From contig NZ_CBYL010000010.1 of NCBI RefSeq assembly GCF_000577335.1, forward strand, positions 1 to 64,000: 64,000 nucleotides of DNA, in the 5' to 3' direction. The translations under genes were made by a program, and so were the position numbers. Below the pieces are notes generated by a model. That model saw nothing but the letters and a program-made list of their open reading frames with translations. It had not been told where the DNA came from and did no database searches. Position 1 is the first letter of the stretch. Each line of letters starts with the position of its first letter. This document shows, in pieces, positions 14,400-22,815 of this stretch. This DNA is from Faecalispora jeddahensis. Its GTDB lineage: Bacteria > Bacillota > Clostridia > Oscillospirales > Acutalibacteraceae.

Positions 14400-17039
14400 A
14401 TGAGTCATAAGTATGTGTACCTGTTTTCGGAAGGAAACGGCAGCATGAAAAACCTGCTGGGCGGCAAAGGAGCCAACCTGGCAGAAATGACGGTACTGGG
14501 AATGCCCGTACCGCAGGGTTTTACGATTACAACGGAAGCCTGCACCCAGTATTATAATGACGGAAGACAGATCAATGAGGAAATTCAGGGGCAGATTTCT
14601 GAATATTTGGCCAAGATGGAAGAAATCTGCGGCAAAAAATTCGGCGATGTCAAAAACCCGCTGTTGGTTTCCGTGCGTTCCGGCGCCCGTGCTTCCATGC
14701 CCGGCATGATGGATACCATTCTCAACCTGGGTCTCAATGATACCGTGGTGGAGGGTCTGGCCGCACTGACCAGCAATCCCCGCTTTGCTTACGACTCCTA
14801 CCGCCGATTCATCCAGATGTTCTCCGACGTTGTGATGGAGATCCCAAAGAGCGACTTTGAGCGCGTGATCGACGCGAAGAAGGAAGAGAAGGGTGTCAAG
14901 CAGGACACCGAGCTCGACACCGAGGACATGAAGGACCTGGTCGTTCGCTTTAAGGCTTTGTACCGCGAGAGAAAGGGAACCGATTTCCCCACTGAGCCCC
15001 GCGTACAGCTGATGGAAGCTGTAAAGGCCGTGTTCCGTTCCTGGGACAACCCCCGTGCGAACGTATACCGCCGCATCAACGAAATTCCGTATGACTGGGG
15101 CACCGCGGTCAACGTGCAGTCCATGGTGTTCGGCAACATGGGCAATACCTCCGGCACCGGCGTTGCGTTCACCCGCAACCCTGCTACCGGCGAGCGCAAG
15201 CTGTTCGGTGAGTACCTGATCAACGCACAGGGCGAAGACGTTGTGGCCGGTATCCGCACTCCCGAGCCGATCGACCACCTGAAGGACACTCTGCCCGAGG
15301 TTTACACCCAGTTCGCAGAGACTGCTCAGCGTCTGGAAGACCACTACACCGACATGCAGGACATGGAGTTCACCATTGAAAACGGCAAGCTGTATATGCT
15401 GCAGACCAGAAACGGCAAGCGCACCGCGGCCGCTGCTCTGAAAATCGCCGTAGACCTGGTGGAAGAGGGCAAGATCAGCACCGAAGAAGCGGTTTTGCGC
15501 GTAGAGCCCAAGCAGCTCGATTCGCTGCTGCATCCCCAGTTTGATCCCGCCGAGCTGAAGAAGGCTCAGGCGATCGGCAAGGGCCTGGCAGCATCCCCCG
15601 GAGCGGCCTGCGGCCGTGTGGTGTTCAGCGCCGAAGACGCCAAGGCGTGGAGCGACAAGGGCGAAAAAGTTGTTCTCGTTCGTCTGGAAACCTCCCCTGA
15701 GGATATTGAGGGTATGGCAGTTGCACAGGGCATTCTGACCGTTCGCGGCGGCATGACCTCTCACGCGGCGGTTGTTGCGCGCGGCATGGGAACCTGCTGC
15801 GTATCTGGCTGCGGTGAGATCGCCATGCACGAGGCAGAGAAATACTTCACCTTGGGCGGCCAGACCATCCGCGAGGGCGACTATATCTCCATCGACGGCA
15901 GCACCGGCAGCATCTACGGCCAGGCGATGCCCACCGTGGAAGCCTCCATCTCCGGCGACTTTGACAAATATATGCACTGGGCGGATCAGGTACGCCGTCT
16001 GCAGGTTTACACCAATGCCGATACCCCCCACGACGCAGCTCAGGGCAAGGCGTTCGGCGCGCAGGGCATCGGCCTGTGCCGTACCGAGCACATGTTCTTT
16101 GAGGGCGACCGCATCAAGGCGATGCGCGAGATGATCGTTGCCAAAACCACGGATGCCCGCCGCAAGGCGCTGGCAAAGCTTCTGCCCTACCAGCAGAGCG
16201 ACTTTGAGGGCATTTTCGACGTGATGGAAGAGCTGCCGGTCGTCATCCGCTTCATCGACCCGCCTCTGCATGAGTTCCTGCCCACCAAGGAAGAGGATAT
16301 CAAAGAGATTTCCGAGGAGCTTGGCCTGACTGTTGAAGAGCTCAAAGAGGTTATCGCGAGCCTGCACGAGTTCAACCCGATGATGGGCCACCGCGGATGC
16401 CGCCTGACGGTTTCCTATCCGGAAATCGCAGAGATGCAGACCACCGCTGTGATCACCGCGGCGATCAATATTTCCCGCAAGAAGAACATCAACATCGTTC
16501 CCGAGATCATGATCCCGCTCGTCGGCGAGGTCAAAGAGCTCAAGTTCGTAAAGGATGTCGTTACCTCCACCGCGGATAAGCTCATCGCGGAGTCCGGCAT
16601 TTCGATGAAGTATGAGGTCGGCACCATGATCGAGATTCCCCGTGCCGCTCTGACCGCGGACGAGATCGCGAAGGAAGCGGACTTCTTCAGCTTCGGTACC
16701 AACGATTTGACCCAGATGACCTTCGGCTTCAGCCGTGATGACGCCGGTAAGTTCCTCGATTACTACTACGAGAATAAGATTTACGAGTCCGATCCCTTTG
16801 CCCATATCGACCAGAAGGGCGTTGGCAAGCTCGTGGAAATGGCGACCGAGAAAGGGCGCGCGGCAAACCCGCACCTGCATGTCGGCATTTGCGGCGAGCA
16901 CGGCGGCGATCCCACGTCTGTGGAATTCTGCCACCGCACCGGTCTCGACTATGTTTCCTGCTCCCCCTTCCGTGTTCCGATCGCTCGCCTGGCTGCTGCT
17001 CAGGCTGCGATCAAGGAAAAGAGAGCCGCTGCGAAATAA
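14400..17039 (+). CDS. ppdK: Pyruvate, phosphate dikinase
   Basis: The 879-residue enzyme interconverts pyruvate, ATP and phosphate with PEP, AMP and pyrophosphate. In anaerobes it often works in the glycolytic direction using pyrophosphate. The N-terminal ATP-grasp domain opens with GNGSMKNLLGGKGANLAEM. The swivelling phosphohistidine domain has GGMTSHAAVVARGMG with the catalytic His at residue 455, the same number as in the Clostridium symbiosum enzyme. The C-terminal PEP domain has LCRTEHMF and VGICGEHGGDP. The ribosome binding site is AGGAGG. Codon use is strongly biased, suggesting high expression. A terminator follows at 17117. Confidence 0.97.
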   Translation: MSHKYVYLFSEGNGSMKNLLGGKGANLAEMTVLGMPVPQGFTITTEACTQYYNDGRQINEEIQGQISEYLAKMEEICGKKFGDVKNPLLVSVRSGARASMPGMMDTILNLGLNDTVVEGLAALTSNPRFAYDSYRRFIQMFSDVVMEIPKSDFERVIDAKKEEKGVKQDTELDTEDMKDLVVRFKALYRERKGTDFPTEPRVQLMEAVKAVFRSWDNPRANVYRRINEIPYDWGTAVNVQSMVFGNMGNTSGTGVAFTRNPATGERKLFGEYLINAQGEDVVAGIRTPEPIDHLKDTLPEVYTQFAETAQRLEDHYTDMQDMEFTIENGKLYMLQTRNGKRTAAAALKIAVDLVEEGKISTEEAVLRVEPKQLDSLLHPQFDPAELKKAQAIGKGLAASPGAACGRVVFSAEDAKAWSDKGEKVVLVRLETSPEDIEGMAVAQGILTVRGGMTSHAAVVARGMGTCCVSGCGEIAMHEAEKYFTLGGQTIREGDYISIDGSTGSIYGQAMPTVEASISGDFDKYMHWADQVRRLQVYTNADTPHDAAQGKAFGAQGIGLCRTEHMFFEGDRIKAMREMIVAKTTDARRKALAKLLPYQQSDFEGIFDVMEELPVVIRFIDPPLHEFLPTKEEDIKEISEELGLTVEELKEVIASLHEFNPMMGHRGCRLTVSYPEIAEMQTTAVITAAINISRKKNINIVPEIMIPLVGEVKELKFVKDVVTSTADKLIAESGISMKYEVGTMIEIPRAALTADEIAKEADFFSFGTNDLTQMTFGFSRDDAGKFLDYYYENKIYESDPFAHIDQKGVGKLVEMATEKGRAANPHLHVGICGEHGGDPTSVEFCHRTGLDYVSCSPFRVPIARLAAAQAAIKEKRAAAK

Positions 17040-17116
17040 AAATAAAAAAATGCGGTCAGCAGCGCCTTTGCGGCGCCAGTGACTCTTGCATTACTCCGCA
17101 TCCGTAAAATCAACGA

Positions 17117-17170
17117 ACAGGGTGTGTGCCTCAGAAGCTTCGGCTTTTAGGGTACGCGCCCTGTTTTTTC
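17117..17170 (+). terminator. Intrinsic terminator of ppdK
   Basis: A long stem pairs ACAGGGTGTGTGCCT with AGGGTACGCGCCCTGT (several G-T pairs) and ends in TTTTTT. Confidence 0.85.
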
Positions 17171-17399
17171 CTTTGCGCAGAACCAAAAATCCGCGTCAAA
17201 AAGGGCAGGATACGTGAAGGCGCCAAATGTGCTTTTTGGAATAAAATAGGGAAACGCCATCCTTTTCCAGTCGCTTACCCGCGATTTGCCAGAATGATTA
17301 CAGTTCCGTTATTCTCATTGACTTTTCATTTTTGTTCCCGTAATATATCGTCATATTATACAAGCAGCTTTGTTAATACCGGGAAGAAGGTGTTCAGAT

Positions 17400-18662
17400 A
17401 TGACGAATATCCGTCGTTGTTTGGCTGTAACACTTGTCGCATTTTGCACTTTTGTGTCAATGACGACAGGCTGTTCTCCGAATCAAAAATCAGTGGGAGT
17501 GACCGAGGTATCCAATGCGCAGGAAGCCCCGCAGACCGTGGTAAAGCCGGCCGGTCAAAGCATAGGGAAGCGCTTTGCCGCAAAGCCCGCAAAAAAGCCC
17601 CTGGTGGATCGCGGAAGCTTCAGCACGTCTTTTTTGACCCTTCAAAAAATGTACGATCTCGCCGCTGTTCCCACGTATGACGGATATAATCAGGCCACGC
17701 ATCCCAAAATTCTGTATTTCCCCAAGCGCTGGAACGGGTATGAATACTGGATGTCTGTTACACCGTACCCTTTTGGAAATGATGATTATGAAAACCCCTG
17801 CATTGTCACCTCAAATGACGGGAAAACTTGGGTAATGCCCGCCGGGCTGAAAAACCCGATTACAGGAGTTCCCTCCGATGTGAAGATCGGCGCGCACTAT
17901 TCCGATTCCCACCTGGTGATGTGCGGCAATAAAATGGAGATGTGGTACCGCTATAATAAAGGAAATCCAAAGACGAATCGTGCGGACTCCAGCACGGATT
18001 ATTATTACCGCACCGTCAGCAAAGACGGTCTGAACTGGTCCGTGCCGCAGTTGATGCAGAAATCCAACAAGGGCCTGATCAGCCTTGCCGTCAACTATGA
18101 GGATAAAAAGTATGAGTTCTGGTATACCACAGCTCAAAAACGGCTGATGCATGCGGAAAGCGTTGACGGAGCGACGTGGAGTGATCCGCAGCAATGCTCC
18201 ATCGAGCTGCCGGAAGGATACCTGCCGTGGCATCAGGATATGATCCACTATCAGAGCGTTTATTATCTGCTCCAGACAGGCATTCGGCAGAGGGATTATT
18301 CTTTCGCGCTGTTCTTGTCCAAATCCACCGACGGAATCCATTTTACGAAGGGTGTGCCGTTCTACCCGAGCGACAACCCGGTGATCCTGCATAAAACCTG
18401 GCTGTACCGCAGCACCGTATACGCGGACGGCGACACGCTGCGCATGATGATCTCGTACCGTCTGCCGCAGAAAAAGTGGTACATGGCCGCAGCCTCTGTT
18501 TCTGTTCAGCAGTGGAACGATGCGTGCGATTTGCAGAAGCCTTTGATTCTGCCGGACCCCACAATGAAAGCGCCGGCGCAGAAAAAAGCGGAAGAGAAGA
18601 CTCCGCAAAAGATCGTTCCAAGTCTGGCCGCACAGATGGCGTCGAAAAAAATTCTTGCATAA
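17400..18662 (+). CDS. Lipoprotein with five-bladed beta-propeller (GH43/GH32-like fold)
   Basis: The 420-residue protein starts at ATG 17400 behind AAGGTG. The N-terminus is a lipoprotein signal ending VSMTTGCS, followed by a disordered Ala/Lys/Pro linker. The main part repeats short blades with ENPCIVTSNDGKTW, YRTVSKDGLNWS, MHAESVDGATWS and LFLSKSTDGIHF, a pattern of the GH43/32/68 arabinanase-sucrase superfamily and related glycosidase-like propellers. Catalytic acids cannot be assigned with confidence. The last 40 residues are Lys/Ala-rich. Function is probably carbohydrate related at the cell surface, inferred from fold only. Confidence 0.6.
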   Translation: MTNIRRCLAVTLVAFCTFVSMTTGCSPNQKSVGVTEVSNAQEAPQTVVKPAGQSIGKRFAAKPAKKPLVDRGSFSTSFLTLQKMYDLAAVPTYDGYNQATHPKILYFPKRWNGYEYWMSVTPYPFGNDDYENPCIVTSNDGKTWVMPAGLKNPITGVPSDVKIGAHYSDSHLVMCGNKMEMWYRYNKGNPKTNRADSSTDYYYRTVSKDGLNWSVPQLMQKSNKGLISLAVNYEDKKYEFWYTTAQKRLMHAESVDGATWSDPQQCSIELPEGYLPWHQDMIHYQSVYYLLQTGIRQRDYSFALFLSKSTDGIHFTKGVPFYPSDNPVILHKTWLYRSTVYADGDTLRMMISYRLPQKKWYMAAASVSVQQWNDACDLQKPLILPDPTMKAPAQKKAEEKTPQKIVPSLAAQMASKKILA

Positions 18663-18669
18663 ACTCTTC

Positions 18670-18728
18670 CCCGCCCGGAATGTCGGAACATTTTATTGTT
18701 TCGGCGTCCCGGGCGGGGTTTTCTTTTG
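18670..18728 (+). terminator. Intrinsic terminator
   Basis: CCCCGCCCGG/CCGGGCGGGG with an inner TCGGAAC/GTTTCGG helix is followed by TTTTCTTTT. Confidence 0.85.
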
Positions 18729-18810
18729 GATACACAATATGGTATAATCTAGTAAATTCTGCGGAAAAAGTCGAATTACCGCGAATGTGTTGAGCGAAAG
18801 GGGAGTTACC

Positions 18811-19236
18811 ATGCTCTGGAAAGAAAAATATATGCTTGGGGTTCCGCTGATCGACGAGCAGCATCAGGAGCTGTTTCGGCGTGTGACCGATTTTGTTGAG
18901 ATCGTCAGAAAGCCGGTTCCATGGGAGCAAAAGACCGAACGGGTCAATCAGACCTTGGATTTTATGAAGGATTATGTGGTTACACATTTTCGCGATGAGG
19001 AAAACCTGCAGCGCGAGCTGGGGTATCCTGAGCTGCCGTCGCACAGAAAGCTGCATCAGGAGATGGTGGCCTATGTGCTGGACGTTTCGCGCCAATATGA
19101 GGAAAATGGCTATCAGGAGCAGCTGATGCAGCAGTTCGCGGGGCGTCTGTTGGCCTGGCTGATCAACCACGTGGCCTCTGAGGATCAGAAGATCGCGAAT
19201 TTTGCCAAAAGGAAGGAGCAGGAAGCTCATGAATAA
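18811..19236 (+). CDS. Bacteriohemerythrin
   Basis: The 141-residue protein starts at ATG 18811 behind GGGGAG. All seven ligands of a di-iron hemerythrin centre are present: His18 (DEQH), His59, Glu63, His78 and His82 (HRKLH), His120 and Asp125 (HVASED). The protein should bind oxygen reversibly and act in oxygen sensing or buffering, useful in an anaerobe. Its last 8 bases overlap the start of the cheX-like gene, so the two are co-translated and likely linked in function. Confidence 0.93.
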   Translation: MLWKEKYMLGVPLIDEQHQELFRRVTDFVEIVRKPVPWEQKTERVNQTLDFMKDYVVTHFRDEENLQRELGYPELPSHRKLHQEMVAYVLDVSRQYEENGYQEQLMQQFAGRLLAWLINHVASEDQKIANFAKRKEQEAHE

Positions 19237-19684
19237 CACACTGCACCTTTCTTTTTTTGAAGCAACCCGCGAGGTGTTCGAGCTGATGCTCGATCTGCAG
19301 AAGATTTCGGAAAGCGCCATTGCGCCCGGGGAGGATGCCTGCGGCAACCTGTCTATTTCCATCGGCGTGACCGGCGATTTAACGGGGGATATTCTGTACA
19401 CGTTCCCGAAAGAAACGATGCTTGAAATGGTGCGCATCATGACCGGTGGGATGGAAGTGAACGAGGTAGACGACTTTGTCACCTCTGCGATCGGTGAGAT
19501 TTCCAATATCATCAGCGGCAAGGCAATGATCGCTTTGTCGGAAAAGAATGTCACCTGCGATATTCTTCCGCCGAAGGTCATTAAAAGCGAAGAGGGCGTA
19601 TGTGCTTATCCGGTGGATTCCAACACGAAGATCAATACCGAGATCGGCAGCGTCGGCCTTGAGGTTCGCCTGCAGAGCAAATAA
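19229..19684 (+). CDS. cheX: CheX-like chemotaxis phosphatase
   Basis: The 151-residue protein starts at ATG 19229, overlapping the hemerythrin gene. GDLTGDILYTFPKETML and VTSAIGEISNIISGKAMIAL contain the E..N....G phosphatase signature of the CheC/CheX family. CheX removes the phosphate from CheY and so resets the flagellar switch. No other chemotaxis gene is nearby. The overlap with an oxygen-binding hemerythrin suggests an aerotaxis or stress output, which is inference. A terminator follows. Confidence 0.85.
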   Translation: MNNTLHLSFFEATREVFELMLDLQKISESAIAPGEDACGNLSISIGVTGDLTGDILYTFPKETMLEMVRIMTGGMEVNEVDDFVTSAIGEISNIISGKAMIALSEKNVTCDILPPKVIKSEEGVCAYPVDSNTKINTEIGSVGLEVRLQSK

Positions 19685-19701
19685 CAACATATACAGAACA
19701 A

Positions 19702-19746
19702 AGCACCCTGAGCCGGGGATACGAACCGGCTCAGGGTGCTGTTTTT
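19702..19746. terminator. Bidirectional intrinsic terminator
   Basis: AGCACCCTGAGCCGG/CCGGCTCAGGGTGCT is a perfect 15-bp stem followed by GTTTTT. It lies between convergent cheX and the TRIC gene. Confidence 0.9.
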
Positions 19747-19749
19747 ATG

Positions 19750-20418
19750 TTATTCGGATGTGTTCGGCTTCTCTTGGTCTTCCTGTGACGCAATAGAAGG
19801 AATGTGTATATTGAAGTACAGGCTCAACATCCGGATACTCACCGTAAGGAGTACACTGAGCAGTACGGCGACAGACTGCGGGACCTGTGTCCGGGCTAAG
19901 TAATACAGCAGTCCGCCCGCCACAGAGGCCAGAGCATAAATTTCGCGCCGCAGGATCACGGGAATCCGCTGTACCAGTATGTCGCGGATCATGCCGCCGC
20001 CCACGCCGGTGAGCATAGCGACAAAGATGCACAGGAAGGCTTCTTTTTCATACCCGGCAGAAATCGCTGCGTCCACACCGATTACGGTGAATACCGCCAG
20101 GCCCAGGGCATCAGAGATATAGTAGCTCCAGGTGTAAATGGGGCTTCCGCCGCTCACAAACCGGCGGAAGCGGCCGAGCGCCAGCAGAAGGAATGTAGTG
20201 ATCGATGCAACGATTAAGTAAATGGGATTCACCAGTCCGACGGGGGGAGACACCCCTAGAATGATATCGCGCAAAACGCCGCCGCCGATCGAAGTGGTGA
20301 CGGACAGCAAAAAAATCCCAAAATAATCCAGCTTGTGCTGCATGGCAATAATGGCGCCCGAAATCGCGAAAGCCACTGTGCCGATGACTTCAAACACAAG
20401 CAAAAGAGCGGTTGGCAT
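19750..20418 (-). CDS. TRIC-type cation channel family protein (YadS/UPF0126)
   Basis: The 222-residue membrane protein has seven predicted helices in two similar halves. Each half carries a glycine-rich TRIC motif: TSIGGGVLRDIILG and TGVGGGMIRDILVQRIP. The helix-breaking GGG-RD turns are the family hallmark. Bacterial relatives form trimeric monovalent cation channels; the physiological role is uncertain. It starts at ATG 20418 after GAGGGGG. Confidence 0.88.
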   Translation of the reverse strand: MPTALLLVFEVIGTVAFAISGAIIAMQHKLDYFGIFLLSVTTSIGGGVLRDIILGVSPPVGLVNPIYLIVASITTFLLLALGRFRRFVSGGSPIYTWSYYISDALGLAVFTVIGVDAAISAGYEKEAFLCIFVAMLTGVGGGMIRDILVQRIPVILRREIYALASVAGGLLYYLARTQVPQSVAVLLSVLLTVSIRMLSLYFNIHIPSIASQEDQEKPNTSE

Positions 20419-20556
20419 ATCGTTTCCCCCTCAGCGCAGGCGGCGTATCCGTCTGATCGCTATGTTATGCGTTAATTGAAAGCAGTGTTCCTTCCCCAGA
20501 CGTCAGGAAAGCCGCGCAGCCGCAAAATCGTTTGATTCGCGGGACGCGTACTTTGG

Positions 20557-21333
20557 TCAAATCAGGCCCAGATGCCGCAGGCCTTTTTCAATTCCGCCGC
20601 AGAGCATGGAATCCGTTATATAATCGGCAACGGCTTTGGCTTCGGGCACACCGTTTTCCATGGCCACGCCGACCCCTACGGTTTTCAGCATGGTCACGTC
20701 GTTCGTGCCGTCGCCGAAGGCCACCGTATCTTTCAGTTCAATTCCGGTATGCTGGCAGAAAAAGCGGATGGCCTCGGCTTTGTCTTGATTTGGGAAGGAC
20801 AGATCGCCCGAGTGGCCGCCTGGGTGCAGATTCAGCACCATCGAACCGGTAAACGCCGGTCGGCACCTCTCATAGTGACCCTGATCGGTAAAGATGCAGT
20901 CCACAGCGCCGGCCTGTACCTGCTCCGGTTCCCAGTCGGTGACGATGTAATCCCCCAGATTGTAAACCCGATTCAAAAGCGCGGTCATTTCAGGGGTTAA
21001 ATTCCGGCCCCAGCCGTGGCGCATGCCGACAAAATTATAGGAAACGCCGAATGAATCGAAATGCTCCATGATTTCAAGCACGCGCTCGGGTGGGAAGAAT
21101 TTTTGCAGAATCGTTTCTCCCTCGTATACCACATGGGTGCCGTTCATCGCAATGTAACTTGTAAAAAAGTCCCCGAACATCTTTCGGATGAACGGTTCCT
21201 GCCGACCGGAGCAGATGGCCACCCCGTGCCCGTTTTGCTTTGCAAGCTCAATGGCCTGCAGTGTTCCGTCCGGCACAAAATATCCCTCTTTGCCGGAGGC
21301 AAGCAGGGTTCCGTCTATGTCAAAAAAAATCAT
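20557..21333 (-). CDS. HAD-superfamily Cof-type phosphatase
   Basis: A hydrolase of about 258 residues with motif I IFFDIDGTLL (nucleophile Asp), the CSGR motif II region, and motif IV VAFGDGTNDVTML. The size and the cap domain between motifs II and III fit the Cof (type IIB) subfamily, which dephosphorylates sugar phosphates and flavin intermediates. The start is uncertain. ATG 21333 is 17 bases from AAGGAG, a CTG at 21342 is ideally spaced, and a GTG at 21351 overlaps the ribosome binding site. Confidence 0.85.
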   Translation of the reverse strand: MIFFDIDGTLLASGKEGYFVPDGTLQAIELAKQNGHGVAICSGRQEPFIRKMFGDFFTSYIAMNGTHVVYEGETILQKFFPPERVLEIMEHFDSFGVSYNFVGMRHGWGRNLTPEMTALLNRVYNLGDYIVTDWEPEQVQAGAVDCIFTDQGHYERCRPAFTGSMVLNLHPGGHSGDLSFPNQDKAEAIRFFCQHTGIELKDTVAFGDGTNDVTMLKTVGVGVAMENGVPEAKAVADYITDSMLCGGIEKGLRHLGLI

Positions 21334-21540
21334 TTTTTTCAGTGGAATCACTCCTTACGGTGAATTTTATCGCGCCGTTATCATTATACCGCCAGAAAAA
21401 CAGCATCGATTGTTCTCCGTAGAAAAGGCGGCAAGAAAACGCTGCTTTCGGCAGAGGGCTTGTTCGGCTGCTTCGCGATACATAATTGCAGGGCGCGGCG
21501 GAAACAATAGACCTTGAAAAATCGGAAAGGATCTGAATCC

Positions 21541-21897
21541 ATGGAATATATCAAGGCTTTTGTGGTAGGCGGTCTGATCTGCGTGGTCGGTCAGATATTG
21601 ATCGACAGAACAAAGCTGACCCCCGCCCGGATTTTGGTGATGTTTGTCACGCTCGGCGTCATTTTAACGGCGGTTGGCTTGTACGAGCCGCTGGTGCAGT
21701 TCGCCGGTGCCGGGGCCACAGTGCCGCTGTCCGGGTTTGGCTACGCGATGGCCAAGGGGACGGAAGAAGCGGTGCGCGAGCATGGCCTGCTTGGCGCGCT
21801 GATGGGCGGCGTTACCTCCAGCGCTGCGGGAATCGCGGCCGCAGTATTCTTCGGTTACCTTGCGGCGCTCATTGCAAAGCCGGGCGATAAGTCGTAA
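21541..21897 (+). CDS. spoVAE: Stage V sporulation protein AE (SpoVAEb-type)
   Basis: The 118-residue membrane protein begins at ATG 21541 after AAAGGAT. LKAFIVGG-like start, GQILIDRTKLTPARILV, LYEPLVQFAGAGATVPLSGFG and the C-terminal glycine-rich helix match SpoVAEb closely. SpoVA proteins form the channel that moves dipicolinic acid into the spore and out at germination. Usually spoVAC and spoVAD sit alongside; here the gene is alone between a HAD gene and a small membrane protein. Confidence 0.9.
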   Translation: MEYIKAFVVGGLICVVGQILIDRTKLTPARILVMFVTLGVILTAVGLYEPLVQFAGAGATVPLSGFGYAMAKGTEEAVREHGLLGALMGGVTSSAAGIAAAVFFGYLAALIAKPGDKS

Positions 21898-21907
21898 CAA
21901 AACAAAA

Positions 21908-21954
21908 CGGGCAGGAACGGGAACAAAAGCTCCTGTTACCCTGCCCGATTTTTT
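21908..21954 (+). terminator. Intrinsic terminator of spoVAE
   Basis: CGGGCAGG/CCTGCCCG with a partly paired inner loop is followed by ATTTTTTG. Confidence 0.85.
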
Positions 21955-21962
21955 GCTTTCAC

Positions 21963-22115
21963 TTACTGGATGGAGTAATCCAAATAATGCTCCAGCTCTT
22001 CTTCGTCCTTTTTCTTCTTTTCAAGGAACAGAAGCGTGGTCGTGACGATAGCAGCTACCGCAACGGCAGCGGAAACAATTCCAAGGATCAGTGCCAACGT
22101 ATTGTTTTTCCTCAT
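21963..22115 (-). CDS. Small single-pass membrane protein (50 residues)
   Basis: ATG 22115 follows GGAGG at nine bases. The product has a short basic lead MRKNN, one hydrophobic helix (TLALILGIVSAAVAVAAIV) and a charged tail LEKKKKDEEELEHYLDY. A good ribosome binding site, a clean topology (basic inside, one helix, charged tail) and sensible codon use support a real gene despite its length. No family is recognised. Confidence 0.7.
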   Translation of the reverse strand: MRKNNTLALILGIVSAAVAVAAIVTTTLLFLEKKKKDEEELEHYLDYSIQ

Positions 22116-22353
22116 TACAAAACGCCTCCAAAAACAAATTAAGCTTCCCTGTGTTCATTCAATTCATCTGTTTGTCTTTATGATACCCAAAAATCACGCA
22201 AAAGTCAATTCACACGCAATCTGTAATGAAAAAGTAAAAAATACCACTCTCTTCCCGGCCGAAGCAGGAAAAAATCCAATCATCCTTCACGGTTTGTGAT
22301 GGATTCGAATCACAAGGGAAGCGGACGAATGTGAAAAACGGTATTCTGAAAGT

Positions 22354-22380
22354 AAAAAAAGCAGAGCACAAAGCTCTGCT
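22354..22380 (-). terminator. Intrinsic terminator of rpsT
   Basis: On the minus strand AGCAGAGC/GCTCTGCT is followed by TTTTTTT. Confidence 0.9.
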
Positions 22381-22412
22381 TTTCAATACAAAGATTTAGA
22401 AAACAACCTGCA

Positions 22413-22679
22413 TCAGGACGCACTGGTTGTGTTCAGCTTGCGGGCAAGGGCAGACTTCCTTCTGGCGGCGGTTTTTTTGTGAAGGATTCCTTTAGCAGCA
22501 GCTTGGTCAATCTTCTTTATCGCAATACGAACAGCCTCCGCCTTGTCCTCAGCCTGAGCCTCAAGAGCAAGGTTGGCCTTCTTAATCTCTGTTTTCAAAG
22601 CAGAATTGATCGCTTTGTTCTGAAGAGTCTTAGTCGCGATTACCTTAACGCGCTTCTTGGCTGATTTAATATTCGGCAT
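22413..22679 (-). CDS. rpsT: 30S ribosomal protein S20
   Basis: The 88-residue basic protein begins [13 protein letters not shown] at ATG 22679, seven bases after AAGGAGG; an in-frame upstream start is rejected. The all-helical Lys/Ala-rich sequence with [24 protein letters not shown] is typical S20, which binds 16S rRNA early in assembly. It is divergent from gpr, as in many Clostridia. Confidence 0.97.
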   Translation of the reverse strand: MPNIKSAKKRVKVIATKTLQNKAINSALKTEIKKANLALEAQAEDKAEAVRIAIKKIDQAAAKGILHKKTAARRKSALARKLNTTSAS

Positions 22680-22815
22680 AGTCACACCTCCTTTGTCGCA
22701 TCTGTCATGTAACAGAAATCTTAGCATAAAAAAAGAAAAAATGCAAGAATTTTTTCTTACTTTTCGCAAAGCCTTAATAACTTAATGAGTATATCACAAG
22801 AGAGGAGAAAATGCA

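Noticed and set aside
14346-16934. An 862-codon open frame antisense to ppdK
   Set aside because: It is a shadow of the strongly biased codon use of ppdK; its translation has no family features and ppdK is certain.
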